Source: Nocardia jinanensis (GTDB taxonomy: Bacteria > Actinomycetota > Actinomycetes > Mycobacteriales > Mycobacteriaceae). Taken from it: a stretch of DNA of 64,000 nucleotides. Shown piece after piece: positions 55,304-64,000 of the stretch. A model generated the notes under the pieces. It saw only the letters and a list, made by a program, of their open reading frames with translations. It was not told the origin of the DNA and did no database searches. The stretch's first letter is position 1. Each line of letters starts with the position of its first letter. The translations under genes and the position numbers were made by a program. The stretch is taken from assembly GCF_014645735.1 (NCBI RefSeq), contig NZ_BMMH01000002.1:806001-870000 (forward strand). The letters are read 5' to 3'.

Positions 55304-57295
55304 CTAGATGACCTCGGCCTCGATCAGCAGCTTCCAGATCTTCCCCTGATCGATGACCTCGACACCGAGTTTCTCCGCCTTGGCCAGCTTGCTGTCACCG
55401 ACCCCCGCACCGGTGACGAGCAGGTCGGTGTTCGCCGAGACCGAGGACGCCGCCGTGGCTCCCGCCTTTTCGCACAGGCGCTGGAACGTCGGACGGGCGA
55501 CCTTCTCTCCGGAGCGTGGGTCGCTGATAGCGCCGGTGATCACGACCGTCTTGCCTGCCAAGGGTGCACCGGCGGCGACGACCGGCGGTAAATCCTCTTC
55601 ACGCACATCCAGGCAGACGCCCGCGGCTCGCAATCGCTGGAGTTCCGGACGCAAGCGGGTGAGGTGTTCGACCAGGGAGGCAGCGACCTTCGGGCCGATA
55701 TCCTCCACCGCCACGAGTCGTTCTTCGCCCGCGTCGGCCACCTCCTCCAGAGAGCGGAAACCCGCTCGGGCCAGGCGAGCGGCGGTGCCGTCGGAAGCCA
55801 TCGGGATCGCCAGTCCGATCAACGCGCGGCGCAGGCCCACTCGGCGGCCCGCCTCGATCGAGTCGATCATGCGCGCGGCCGAGACCTCACCGATGCGGTC
55901 GAATTCGAGCAGGCGCTCGGTGGTCAGCGTGTAGAAGTCCGATGGGTGCTCCAGAATGCCCGCCTCGGCCAGGCGTTCGATCCACACCTGCCCGAAGGCA
56001 TCGATATCGGCCGCCGCCCGCGACGCCCAGTGGATGAGCCTGCGCACCGTCTGTGCGGGACATGAGACGTTGGTGCAGAACAGTTCCCGGCTGTTGCCCT
56101 GCTCGGTCACCGGCTGCTCGCACGAGGGGCAGGTGGTGGGCGGGACGATCTCACGCTCCTCGCCGGTGCGTTTCGAGGCGTCTAGCACGCCTGCCACGAA
56201 GGGGATCACATCGCCCGCGCGGCGCACCAGCACGGTGTCGCCGACCTTGATATCGCGGGCGCGGATCACCTGCTGGTTGGCCAGCGTCGCCTTCGTCACC
56301 GTGGTGCCGCCCACGAACACCGGCTCCAGCCAGGCGACGGGGACGATCTTGCCCGTCTTTCCGACATCCCAGACCACATCGTTGAGCAGCGTGGTCTTCT
56401 CCTCGGCGGCGAACTTGAACGCCAGTGCACCGCGGGGACTGTTGGACCGGGTCCCGGCGGCGGCGTAGGCGTCGCGGTCGGCCAGCCGCAGCACCGCGCC
56501 GTCGATATCGTAGTCCAGTTCGTTGCGGCCCTGCTCGATCGCGGTGATCGCCGCCTGCGCCTGTTCGGCGCCGGCGCAGACCCGCATCCGCGCTCCCGCG
56601 ATCCCCAGGGCCCGCAGCGCCTCCTCCAGATCGGCCGTGGCACCGCCCGCGGAGGTGTCGAGGTCGAAGCCGAAGAACTGCAGGCGCCGCTCCGAGACCG
56701 TGGCCGGGTCCTTCGCCCGCAGCGTGCCCGCCGCGGCATTGCGTGGGTTGATCAGCGGCTTGTCCGGATGCGCGGTGTTGTAGACGAGGAAGGTCGACCG
56801 CAGCATCACCGCCTCACCGCGCACCTCCACCCGCCCCGGGACATCGATCCGGTCGGGAACACCGTCGACCAACGCCCGGACCAGTACGGTCACATCGTCG
56901 CCGGTGGTGCCGTCACCGCGGGTCACCGCGCGCATCAGCCGCCCGTCCTCGAAGACCAGTGCCAGGGACAGGCCGTCGAGTTTCGGCATCACCACCACCG
57001 ACTGGCCGGGAAAACGATCGAAGAACGCCGCGACCTGTTCAGGGGTGGTCGCCTTCTCGAGCGACAACATCGGACGCGAATGCCGGATCGGGGCGTGCAA
57101 TACCGCGGGCGCACCGACCTGATCCAACGGATTCGGGTCGGGCGTCAGGTCCGGGTGCGCCGCTGTCAGACCCCGTAGCTCGTCCTCGATCGCGTCGTAT
57201 TCGGCGTCGGCGACCAGCGGCGAGCCCCGGTAATAGGCATCGCGTAGCGCCACAATGCGGTCCGCGAGCTCTTGGATACGTTCCCCAGCTTCCAC
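55304..57295 (-). CDS. ligA: NAD-dependent DNA ligase, divergent copy
   Basis: This 663-residue ligase has the full domain order: Ia-like N-terminus (DAYYRGSPLVADAEYDAIED), adenylation domain with the nucleophile Lys in VVMPKLDGLSLAL and RGDGTTGDDVT, OB-fold, a four-Cys zinc finger (CPSCEQPVTEQ and LFCTNVSCPAQ), HhH repeats, and a C-terminal BRCT domain (GKTVVITGAISDPRSGEKVA). KLDG replaces the usual KIDG. These differences and the lack of neighbours of the main ligA suggest a second, accessory ligase. No frameshift is seen. Confidence 0.92.
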   Translation of the reverse strand: MEAGERIQELADRIVALRDAYYRGSPLVADAEYDAIEDELRGLTAAHPDLTPDPNPLDQVGAPAVLHAPIRHSRPMLSLEKATTPEQVAAFFDRFPGQSVVVMPKLDGLSLALVFEDGRLMRAVTRGDGTTGDDVTVLVRALVDGVPDRIDVPGRVEVRGEAVMLRSTFLVYNTAHPDKPLINPRNAAAGTLRAKDPATVSERRLQFFGFDLDTSAGGATADLEEALRALGIAGARMRVCAGAEQAQAAITAIEQGRNELDYDIDGAVLRLADRDAYAAAGTRSNSPRGALAFKFAAEEKTTLLNDVVWDVGKTGKIVPVAWLEPVFVGGTTVTKATLANQQVIRARDIKVGDTVLVRRAGDVIPFVAGVLDASKRTGEEREIVPPTTCPSCEQPVTEQGNSRELFCTNVSCPAQTVRRLIHWASRAAADIDAFGQVWIERLAEAGILEHPSDFYTLTTERLLEFDRIGEVSAARMIDSIEAGRRVGLRRALIGLAIPMASDGTAARLARAGFRSLEEVADAGEERLVAVEDIGPKVAASLVEHLTRLRPELQRLRAAGVCLDVREEDLPPVVAAGAPLAGKTVVITGAISDPRSGEKVARPTFQRLCEKAGATAASSVSANTDLLVTGAGVGDSKLAKAEKLGVEVIDQGKIWKLLIEAEVI

Positions 57296-57679
57296 GACAC
57301 CAGACGCTACCGAGACCCACCGACACCGCGCGGAGCGAGTGGTGACAACCTCCGGGACCAGCCGACCGGCACGGTGTGGTCATCGAGGAATACCAGCGAC
57401 AACGCCGGCTCGACCGCTGCGTGGATTCCCACGATGCCGCCATTGCGCGAGGAGTGGGCGGCCTGTCCGAGGTCGCTGCCGGAGCCGAATCGGTGCGCGA
57501 CACCGGGCGTCGCGGCGACTTCCGCGAGCTCGTCAGCCCGGTATCGCCCATGATCACAGCCGGTTTGTCGGGAGTGGTCGCGATGTGGGATCCGGGATAC
57601 GTATCTCTGCCCTCGGGGTCGGTTTCTACAGAACGTGCGGGTCGCCGGTGGGGGGCGCGCGCCGGGTCAGGCGTATTCG
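57296..57679. other. Gene-free stretch
   Basis: These 384 bases upstream of the ligase gene contain several open frames on both strands, but none has a recognisable family, good start and start signal. On the minus strand a short segment (AALSLVFLDDHTVPVGWSRR-like) has coding composition and may be another decayed gene. No promoter could be assigned. Confidence 0.35.
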
Positions 57680-57881
57680 GCACGGCCGCATGGCCGCGTT
57701 CGACCAGAGCGGGAACCAGGGCGCCGAGACGATCGAAACCGTCTCCGACGGTCAGTCCCTGCTGCGCGCGGTAATGGATACCCTCGAAGATCGCCGCGAT
57801 CTTGTAGTAGGCAAATCCCAGATACCAGCCGAATTCGGACACCGGTGTGACCGGAACCAACCTCGCGAGTTGGATCGTCAA
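57680..57881 (-). pseudogene. Aminoglycoside phosphotransferase-family C-terminal remnant
   Basis: About 65 codons read VSEFGWYLGFAYYKIAAIF, then EGIHYRAQQGLTVGDGFDRL and GALVPALVERGHAAV, the C-terminus of the acyl-CoA-dehydrogenase-associated phosphotransferase family (about 350 residues). No upstream part of the gene is found, and the stop is lost in the next open frame. A deletion has removed most of the gene. Confidence 0.7.
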
Positions 57882-57968
57882 CGAATCCGCGATCAGGGGC
57901 TTGGTCGGTCAACGCGCCGAGCTACGCCGACCATATCAGCGAGCTGACAGACGGTTCACTCGCCCGGT

Positions 57969-60900
57969 TCAGCCTTCGTCCGTTTCCTCCACTATCCAGG
58001 CTGCGATCTGGGCACGGGAGGTGAATCCCAGTTTGGTGAGTATGTTTTCGACGTGCCCCTGCGCAGTGCGTGGTGAGACGACCAGTTCGGTGGCGATCTG
58101 CCGGTTACTGAGGCCCTGGGCGACCAGAGCGGCGACCTCCCGTTCACGTTTGGTCAACCGGGGCGTCGGTTCCGGGCCGACGGTCGTGCCAGCGGATTCT
58201 TCGCGCAGTGCGTATGCTCTCGCCACGGTAGCGTTCATCTTTAGTCCTCGCTCGAATGATGAACTGAATCTATTGTCGCCGAGAGTATTTCGTACCGAAT
58301 TCTCGCACTCCTCGTGGAAATGCGACAGCGTGTCGAAGACGCGGCCGCGACTACCTCCGGCCGGCCATAGGTGGCGAGCCGCTCCCATGAGAACCGCCGC
58401 CCGCTCGGCCTCGTGGCGGTGACAGGCGATCCATGACAACGCTTCCAGGCAGAAGGTCAATACCAGATAACTGTTGAGCGGACGGTCGACGCGCAAGGCT
58501 TCCTCCATCAACTCCTGCGCACGGTCTGTGTTGCCGCGACGCCACTCGGCGACACCCAGGCTGCGCAGGGCGAGCGCGCGATAGAGCACTCCTCCGCACT
58601 GCTCGGTGATATCGATCAACCGCTGCTGGTGCTCGATCGCCTTCGCCGTATCGCCGCGCATTTCATACGTCAGGCCCTGCACGGTCAAGGCATGGATATG
58701 AAGATGGCTCGTGAGATCCGAGCGGTAGACGTCGATGGCAGCGTCCAGCAGCGGGGCAGCACGCGAGGGATCGCCACTGAGCAGGGCCAGGCTTGCTGCG
58801 GCGTGGTTCATCTGCGCCTGCAACATCGGCGTCGGGTCGCGGGCGACCAGTCCCCTACCCTCCTGTAGCAGCGATGCCGCGGACCGGAAATCACCCTGTG
58901 TCGTCGCCAGGTCGATGGCGACGCGCAATGCTTTCACCCGGTCGGGTATCGATCGAGCACAGGGATGGGCGAGAACCCGTTCGATCCAGGACCGTCCCTC
59001 GCCGTAGAAGCCCCGGAACACCCAGAACTCCCACAACGCGGATGCCGTCTGAAGGCCTGCCTCCGCCGCTTCCTCGGTCTCCTCGGACAGCGCGAATTCG
59101 AGAGCCTCTCGGAGATTGGGGTGCTCACGCTCGAGTCGAGCGATCCAGCCGGGCTGCGCACGGCCGATCCAGCCGGCCTCCGCGTCCAGCGCCAGCCGTC
59201 GATACCAGGCACGATGCCGCCGGCGTAGCTCCAGGTACTCTCCGGATTCCCGCAGCTTGGAGCGACCGTAGTCGCGCAGGGTCTCCAGCATGGAGAACCG
59301 CACTACCTGGCCTGACTGTTCCCGGGTCAGTATCGACTTGTCCACCAAACCGGCGAGCACATCGATGATCTCGGCCGGAGCCGAGTCGATACTGCACACT
59401 TGCTCGACCGCGTCCAGTCCACAGCTACCCGCGAACACCGACAGGTGGGCCCACGCTCGCTGTTCGGTCTGCGAACACAGGTCGTAGCTCCAATCCAGGC
59501 ACAGCTTCAGCGATTGCTGCCGTGCCGGCGCGGTGCGGAAGGCACCGGTGAGCAGCTCGTACCGATCGGTCAGCCGGTAAAGTATCTGCTCCGCCGAGAG
59601 CGTGCGCATACGCGCCGCGGCAAGCTCGATCGCCAGCGGCACCCCGTCCAACCCGGCACAAATCCTGGTCACCGCGACCATATTGTCCTCGTTGAGTTCG
59701 AACCCCGGTACCACCGCCGCGGCGCGCTCGGCGAACAGTGTCACCGCGTCGAAGCGGGGCAGCCCCTTCAACGACGGTTGATGATCGGGATCCGGGACTT
59801 TCAAGGGCATCACCCGCTGGATCACTTCACCGGCGATATTGAGCGGCTCGCGGCTGGTGACGATGGTCCGCACCCCCGGACAGGAGGCCAACAGCGTCTC
59901 GGTCAGCTCGGCGACCGCCTCGACGATCTGTTCCGCGTTGTCCAGGACGAGCAGCGTTTCGCGGGACCACAGGTAGTGCACCAGAGTCTCGAGCAACGAA
60001 TTCGTGGAATCGTCTCGAACACCGATCGTCGCCGCCACTGTGTCGATCAGCAGCCCCGCATCGGATACGGGGGTCAGATCGACCACCCAGACCCCATCGG
60101 CGAAATCACGCTGAACCTGGGAGGCGGCCTTCAACGCCACACGCGTCTTGCCCACACCACCGGTACCGACGAGCGTGACCGAACGCGACCTCGACAGATG
60201 GCTCTTGATCTCGGCCAACTCGGCACGCCGATCGACAAGACCGGTCAGCTCCAGCGGCAGATTGCCTCCGCTGTTTCCGCCGGCCGCCGCCACTTGCCGC
60301 CCACCCCGTGCCGAACTCCGGGGAATCGAACGTTCTGGACCGGGCCGGGGCAGCTGAGCCGACTCGCCCGTCGAAATCCCGCGGCGTCGCTGTATCCGAC
60401 GGATAGCTTCGCCCAGCTCGGCTGGGGAGGGCCGTTCGCGGCGATCCCGGCTCATCGCCTTTTCCACCAGAGCCGATACATCGTCGGCGATACCGCTCTC
60501 CCGCAGGTCCGGCACGGGGTGGGTGGTGATGCGCAGGAACTGCGTCACCATGTTCTCGCCGCTACGCCGTTCGAAAGCGGCGTGGCCGGTCAATGCGCAG
60601 AACAGGGTGGCTCCGAGCCCGTAAACGTCGGCTTCCGGGGTCGATGGCTGCCCCTCGAGCACTTCGGGTGCGGTGAACGCGGGAGAGCCGGTCACTGTTC
60701 CCGCGGCGGTCTCGAACCCGCCACCGATATGCGCGATGCCGAAATCGGTCAACGCGGGCTCACCGAAGTCGGTGAGCAGAATATTTCCCGGCTTCACATC
60801 CCGATGCACGATCCCGAGTCGGTGAGCTGCCTCGAGCGCACCGGCGATCTTCGATCCGATCCACAGCACATTTTCCGACGAGAGCGGACCATCTCGGCGG

Positions 60901-61241
60901 ATCCACGTATCGAGAGAACCCGAGGGGTAGTAGGGCATCACCAAATAGGGGCAGCCACCCTCGAGCGTGCCCGCCTGCAGCACGGTGACAATATTCGGAT
61001 GACCGGTCGAGCGGCCCATCGCCTGCTGCTCCCGCAAAAACCGGGCCCGATTGTCCTCGTCCAACCCCGCGGTCAGGGCCTTTACCGCCACGGTCCGGTC
61101 CAGTTCGGGCTGCCGGCAGCGATACACCACGCCGAACCCACCACGGCCGATCTCCACGGCATCCAGGTAACCGGCCGCAGCCAACTCCACGCGAAACGAA
61201 CTCGTCTCACGCTGGGTACGCACTGGGTCGTCAGTGCTCAT
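57969..61241 (-). CDS. Ser/Thr kinase-ATPase-TPR-LuxR regulator (PknK-like)
   Basis: This 1090-residue protein joins four parts. Residues 1-300 are an STK: glycine loop GRGGFGVVYRC, catalytic Lys in VAVKAL, HRDVKPGNILLTDFG-type loop and APE region. Residues about 355-650 are an NB-ARC/STAND ATPase with P-loop VGTGGVGKTR and DLTPVS. The middle is TPR-like helical repeats, and the last 65 or so residues are a LuxR HTH (LTKREREVAALVAQGLSNRQ, then VVSPRTAQGHVENILTKLGF). The ATG at 61241 starts MSTDDPVRTQRE. Kinase likeness to mycobacterial PknK is strong. Confidence 0.92.
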   Translation of the reverse strand: MSTDDPVRTQRETSSFRVELAAAGYLDAVEIGRGGFGVVYRCRQPELDRTVAVKALTAGLDEDNRARFLREQQAMGRSTGHPNIVTVLQAGTLEGGCPYLVMPYYPSGSLDTWIRRDGPLSSENVLWIGSKIAGALEAAHRLGIVHRDVKPGNILLTDFGEPALTDFGIAHIGGGFETAAGTVTGSPAFTAPEVLEGQPSTPEADVYGLGATLFCALTGHAAFERRSGENMVTQFLRITTHPVPDLRESGIADDVSALVEKAMSRDRRERPSPAELGEAIRRIQRRRGISTGESAQLPRPGPERSIPRSSARGGRQVAAAGGNSGGNLPLELTGLVDRRAELAEIKSHLSRSRSVTLVGTGGVGKTRVALKAASQVQRDFADGVWVVDLTPVSDAGLLIDTVAATIGVRDDSTNSLLETLVHYLWSRETLLVLDNAEQIVEAVAELTETLLASCPGVRTIVTSREPLNIAGEVIQRVMPLKVPDPDHQPSLKGLPRFDAVTLFAERAAAVVPGFELNEDNMVAVTRICAGLDGVPLAIELAAARMRTLSAEQILYRLTDRYELLTGAFRTAPARQQSLKLCLDWSYDLCSQTEQRAWAHLSVFAGSCGLDAVEQVCSIDSAPAEIIDVLAGLVDKSILTREQSGQVVRFSMLETLRDYGRSKLRESGEYLELRRRHRAWYRRLALDAEAGWIGRAQPGWIARLEREHPNLREALEFALSEETEEAAEAGLQTASALWEFWVFRGFYGEGRSWIERVLAHPCARSIPDRVKALRVAIDLATTQGDFRSAASLLQEGRGLVARDPTPMLQAQMNHAAASLALLSGDPSRAAPLLDAAIDVYRSDLTSHLHIHALTVQGLTYEMRGDTAKAIEHQQRLIDITEQCGGVLYRALALRSLGVAEWRRGNTDRAQELMEEALRVDRPLNSYLVLTFCLEALSWIACHRHEAERAAVLMGAARHLWPAGGSRGRVFDTLSHFHEECENSVRNTLGDNRFSSSFERGLKMNATVARAYALREESAGTTVGPEPTPRLTKREREVAALVAQGLSNRQIATELVVSPRTAQGHVENILTKLGFTSRAQIAAWIVEETDEG

Positions 61242-61699
61242 CGCCGAATCCGCGCCCGATGAGCATCGCCGGATGAGCAATTCGATTAGCGATCGGAACC
61301 ATGAGCTCACCTCTTGCCGACTTCACTATATCGCTGCACGACGCACCACCGACGCACTGGCGCCGCCGGGGATAGTGGTTCGCCGGAGGGGCGGTGTCCT
61401 CTGGAGACGCCGATGCCTGTCGTTGGGCCGACAGGGGTGTACGCAGCCGGAGGCGCCGACAGAAGCAGGTATATCCCGGGTCATCCAACCGGTGCACCAG
61501 CGATGCACATCTCTGAAACTGGTGTGACATCGCGAACGGATGCGGGTACGGATCCAGGAGCGGGCGACGCTCATAGTTCTCTACAGCCCTCTGCTGTGAT
61601 CGCCGGTCTGGTTCGCAATCCAGTAATTGCCGGCCCGTCAACCGTTGCCTCTGCATCTGCTGCCGGCCGGCTCATGGCCCACTATCGAGAAGGATGGCG
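61242..61699. other. Intergenic region
   Basis: These 458 bases lie upstream of the kinase-regulator gene (minus) and the small plus-strand gene. Frames present are Arg/Thr/Pro-rich and unsupported. No promoter element could be assigned. Confidence 0.4.
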
Positions 61700-61969
61700 A
61701 TGGACGATCGACGGATCACAGTGGACCCCGACGGCTACGATGCCGCGATGGAAGCGCTCGTTATGGATGATCCGCATCCGAACGGTTCCGTCGAGGACAG
61801 TCCCTCACATTGGCTACGGCGGGCGCTCTACGCATACGAATGGGCAAAGCAAACCTGCCTGTACGCCGATGACCATTCATCTGCGCGGGAGATGGTCGGG
61901 CCGGGACGAGCGCGTGCGGAAGTCCTGCGCCATGAGTCCGATCAATACGAACATCAGGCCGGGCACTGA
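61700..61969 (+). CDS. Small unrecognised protein (89 residues)
   Basis: The frame starts at the ATG at 61700, with AAGGA five bases before it; the ATG at 61694 is part of that site. The protein is acidic, starts MDDRRITVDPDGYDAAMEAL and contains an aromatic helix WLRRALYAYEWAKQTCLY. No family is recognised. It is the first of three short plus-strand genes. Confidence 0.55.
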   Translation: MDDRRITVDPDGYDAAMEALVMDDPHPNGSVEDSPSHWLRRALYAYEWAKQTCLYADDHSSAREMVGPGRARAEVLRHESDQYEHQAGH

Positions 61970-62218
61970 CTGCGCGCACTCCCGCGACGACGCTCACGCC
62001 CGACGCCAGACCGCCGCCGCGGGGCACGATCGATGTTCCTCGACCATCCGGACCAGCTCCGCGGCTGCAGACAGATGGGTCTTCCCGGTCGGGCAGTGCC
62101 TCGTACACCCGGGCGTCACTGTTCGGGTCGCGCAGACTGTCGTGTAGTCCGAAGTGCCACGGCTTCGCCCCGCATCGACCATGAAATAAGCTCGCAGCGA
62201 TGCGGAAATGGAGAACCG

Positions 62219-62734
62219 ATGCCCTCAACAGGTGAACCGACAACAGTCCGGGACACGCTGGAGTACCAGCAAATCCAAAACGACGAAAACTTTCAGACCT
62301 GGCTACGGATGCAACAGGACGCTATAGAGGGCGAGTTCGTCGACGCCGATGTTCCCGAACTCGACGGCCACCTCTGGACCCGCGAAGGGCTGCTGATAGT
62401 CGAACACGAGATGCTGCGCCGCTTTTCGGACTTCGACGATATGGTCTCGGAGGAGAACTTCGAAGTCGGCGTGCGATTCATCTACTTCATCGGAGAGACC
62501 TTCCGCCGGGCATTGGAGGGAATCTGGGCGCTGCTGCCGCCGAACCCACCCGATCGCCCGGACCCGCTGTGTGTCATCGACTCCCCGATGTGGACGGCTT
62601 TTCACGACCCCACACATATGAGCGGGCTCGCCTTCGACCGGCGTACCGGGAAAGAGATCTCCTGGATCTTCGACCGCACGGTGAAACGACACCACAAATG
62701 GGTAGCGGCCGGTCGGCGCACCCGTGATAGCTGA
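62219..62734 (+). CDS. Unrecognised soluble protein (171 residues)
   Basis: The ATG at 62219 follows GGAGAA. The protein begins MPSTGEPTTVRDTLEYQQIQ and is rich in acidic and aromatic residues, with a helical centre (FEVGVRFIYFIGETFRRALE). A C-terminal segment FDRRTGKEISWIFDRTVKRHHKW is basic. It shows no membrane helix and no motif I know. It lies 249 bases after the 89-residue gene and 11 bases before the next small frame. Confidence 0.6.
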   Translation: MPSTGEPTTVRDTLEYQQIQNDENFQTWLRMQQDAIEGEFVDADVPELDGHLWTREGLLIVEHEMLRRFSDFDDMVSEENFEVGVRFIYFIGETFRRALEGIWALLPPNPPDRPDPLCVIDSPMWTAFHDPTHMSGLAFDRRTGKEISWIFDRTVKRHHKWVAAGRRTRDS

Positions 62735-62745
62735 GCGGGCGTCCG

Positions 62746-62892
62746 ATGGGCTGGGTGACGTCATTTCGCTACACCGAGGCCGGCACCGAGCGGTTCGAGC
62801 GCGCCGCAGCAGTGCAGAAGGCCCTGCGAGAAGAGCGGATGCGGGGCATCCGCGAGGACGAGTACCTCACGACCATCACTGTCCTGCGGTGA
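62746..62892 (+). CDS. Possible 48-residue protein after the 171-residue gene
   Basis: The frame reads MGWVTSFRYTEAGTERFERA, then a helical Arg/Glu-rich segment (VQKALREERMRGIREDE) and LTTITVLR. No Shine-Dalgarno is clear, so it may be coupled to the preceding gene 11 bases upstream. Coding potential looks good from composition, but nothing identifies it. Confidence 0.4.
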   Translation: MGWVTSFRYTEAGTERFERAAAVQKALREERMRGIREDEYLTTITVLR

Positions 62893-63105
62893 ACCATCGC
62901 GCGCGTGGGCGGCGACGTCCGGCACTGGTGAGAACATCGCGTGTGCGGGACGGGCAGACCGCGGGTCGGACGGGCTCTGCTGCGGCACCGAGCTCCGCGG
63001 TCCTGTGGGGACGGCCCTCGATAGAGCCGCCGGGCGCCGCAGTGGCGCCGACCCGATCAGCTGTTCTTGTTTCTCTCGGGCGAGCCGCGCGGTAGCGTTC
63101 CGGTG

Positions 63106-64000
63106 GTGTCGAAGGTCAAGGTTCTGCTCTGGCTGGGACATGTCGCACTACCGGCGCTCGGGTTGTGGCTGCTGGTATCCCGTCCCGAACTCGACATGGA
63201 CTACGAACACCACGGGACACATTTCTGGTTGGTGCTCACTACCGCCGCCATCGCGATGGCATTGGGCGTGATGTTGTTCCGGGCCGCCCGGATGCGCCGG
63301 GACGCCCGGTTGATCCTGGTATCACTGGTGTTCCAGTTCAGCGCGGGTTTCCTCGGATTGCACGCATTGGCGACGCCCGGCGTGATTCTGCTGACGCCGA
63401 ACGCCGGCTTCGTCTATTCGGTACCCGTCGGGCTGGGACTCGGTGGTATCGCCGCCCTCGCGTCGTCGGTGGAATTCGGGCCTGCTGCGGCCGCCCGGTT
63501 GCATCGGTACGCCTGGATGCTGTCCGCACTCCCGACGCTGCTACTCGTCGTGTGGGCAGTGGTCTCGATGGCACAGTTTCCGCCGCTGCATCACGCGCCC
63601 GATCCGGCGGAGGCCAAGGGACCGCTGGTCGGTGTGGCCTTCGTCGGGTCGGCGTGCTATCTCGCCGCGGCATTTCGCTACGGTCGCCAGTACGCGCGTC
63701 GGCGGGGCGTGGTGCTGCTCAGTGTGCTCACCGCCTTCGTACTGCTGGCGGAGGCGCTTTTCGCCGTGGGTTTCAGTCGCAGTTGGCATACCTCGTGGTG
63801 GGAATGGCATGTGCTGATGCTCGCTGCCTTCGTGCTCATCTCCAGTAGCGCACACGTGCAATTCCGGCGCGAGGGTTCGGCTCTCGGACTCTTCGACAGC
63901 GTCACCCTGCACCAGACCATGGCCGGGCTGGAGCGCGACTACACGCACGCCCTGAACGAGATGGTCGACGCGCTGCGTGCGCGCGCCGAGGGCGGCGTCG
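63106..64000 (+). CDS. Membrane sensor/signalling protein, N-terminal part (runs off the window)
   Basis: From the GTG at 63106 about 298 codons are open to the window end. The first 230 residues form seven or so membrane helices (VLLWLGHVALPALGLWLLVS, later LTAFVLLAEALFAVGFSR and WEWHVLMLAAFVLISSSAHV). After them comes REGSALGLFDSVTLHQTMAG, a cytoplasmic linker resembling that of actinobacterial adenylate cyclases and related signalling proteins. A catalytic domain should follow outside the window. Confidence 0.75.
   Translation, partial: MSKVKVLLWLGHVALPALGLWLLVSRPELDMDYEHHGTHFWLVLTTAAIAMALGVMLFRAARMRRDARLILVSLVFQFSAGFLGLHALATPGVILLTPNAGFVYSVPVGLGLGGIAALASSVEFGPAAAARLHRYAWMLSALPTLLLVVWAVVSMAQFPPLHHAPDPAEAKGPLVGVAFVGSACYLAAAFRYGRQYARRRGVVLLSVLTAFVLLAEALFAVGFSRSWHTSWWEWHVLMLAAFVLISSSAHVQFRREGSALGLFDSVTLHQTMAGLERDYTHALNEMVDALRARAEGGV

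Noticed and set aside
59400..61262. A plus-strand open frame of about 620 codons over the kinase regulator gene
   Set aside because: The kinase, ATPase and HTH motifs are all on the minus strand. The antisense translation has no recognisable domain.
1..64000. tRNA genes, CRISPR arrays, insertion sequences or attachment sites
   Set aside because: No tRNA T-loop-like pattern with matching stems, no regularly spaced repeats, and no transposase motifs were found on reading both strands.

Overview
The window is high-GC actinobacterial DNA, most likely from Nocardia or a close relative. This is inferred from gene content: a DUF574 methyltransferase, an alkB-rubA-rubB alkane hydroxylase locus, a PknK-like kinase regulator, an actinobacterial CspA, an IdeR-type iron box and many TetR regulators. 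No rRNA, tRNA, CRISPR array, prophage or insertion sequence was seen.

Layout. 1-4.1 kb (minus): a family-5 (peptide/nickel type) ABC importer whose ATPase runs off the left edge, divergent from an aldehyde dehydrogenase. 6-18 kb: mostly single housekeeping or accessory genes (winged-helix protein, DUF574 methyltransferase, metallo-beta-lactamase fold hydrolase, VOC protein, cold-shock protein with a clear terminator, small basic protein, DUF1444-like and DUF4126 proteins, a Gly-rich membrane protein, glucose-6-phosphate dehydrogenase, amidase). 18.3-22.6 kb: an unrecognised gene, a deletion scar joining a GH15 glycosidase start to a headless MFS transporter, stress-type membrane proteins and a PhoU-like protein. 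23-28.1 kb (minus): a diguanylate cyclase, a class I terpene cyclase, an AraC regulator and a cytochrome P450, which look like a compact terpenoid locus. 28.3-29.7 kb: an ArsR regulator and an imine-reductase-like enzyme around a large shared dyad. 29.8-35.3 kb: a second complete family-5 ABC importer behind a leader hairpin, then an O-methyltransferase broken by one stop codon.

36.1-41.4 kb: a compact organosulfur operon, dioxygenase-SsuC-SsuB-SsuA-dioxygenase, in which two TauD/AtsK-like enzymes bracket the importer expected to supply them. 41.4-47.2 kb: a DoxX gene with a good iron box, then a gene graveyard (frameshifted TetR, MMPL, MFS and acyl-CoA synthetase remnants and a truncated MarR) enclosing two apparently intact genes, one of them a zinc-ribbon/OB-fold protein. 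47.2-51.4 kb: a D,D-carboxypeptidase and the alkane hydroxylase operon with its divergent TetR, where promoter and operator are both visible. 51.5-55.3 kb: an SDR enzyme, its TetR and an EmrB-type exporter with its own TetR; matched operators sit before the SDR and its TetR, and a different palindrome precedes the exporter. 55.3-61.3 kb: a divergent NAD-dependent DNA ligase and a 1090-residue kinase-ATPase-TPR-LuxR regulator. 61.7-64 kb: three small unrecognised genes and the start of a membrane sensor or signalling protein that runs off the right edge.

The most distinctive items are the kinase-to-LuxR one-protein regulator, the terpene cyclase with an altered first metal motif, the double-dioxygenase sulfur operon, the short operators that link regulators to targets, and the amount of recent gene decay. 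No known anti-phage system was recognised.
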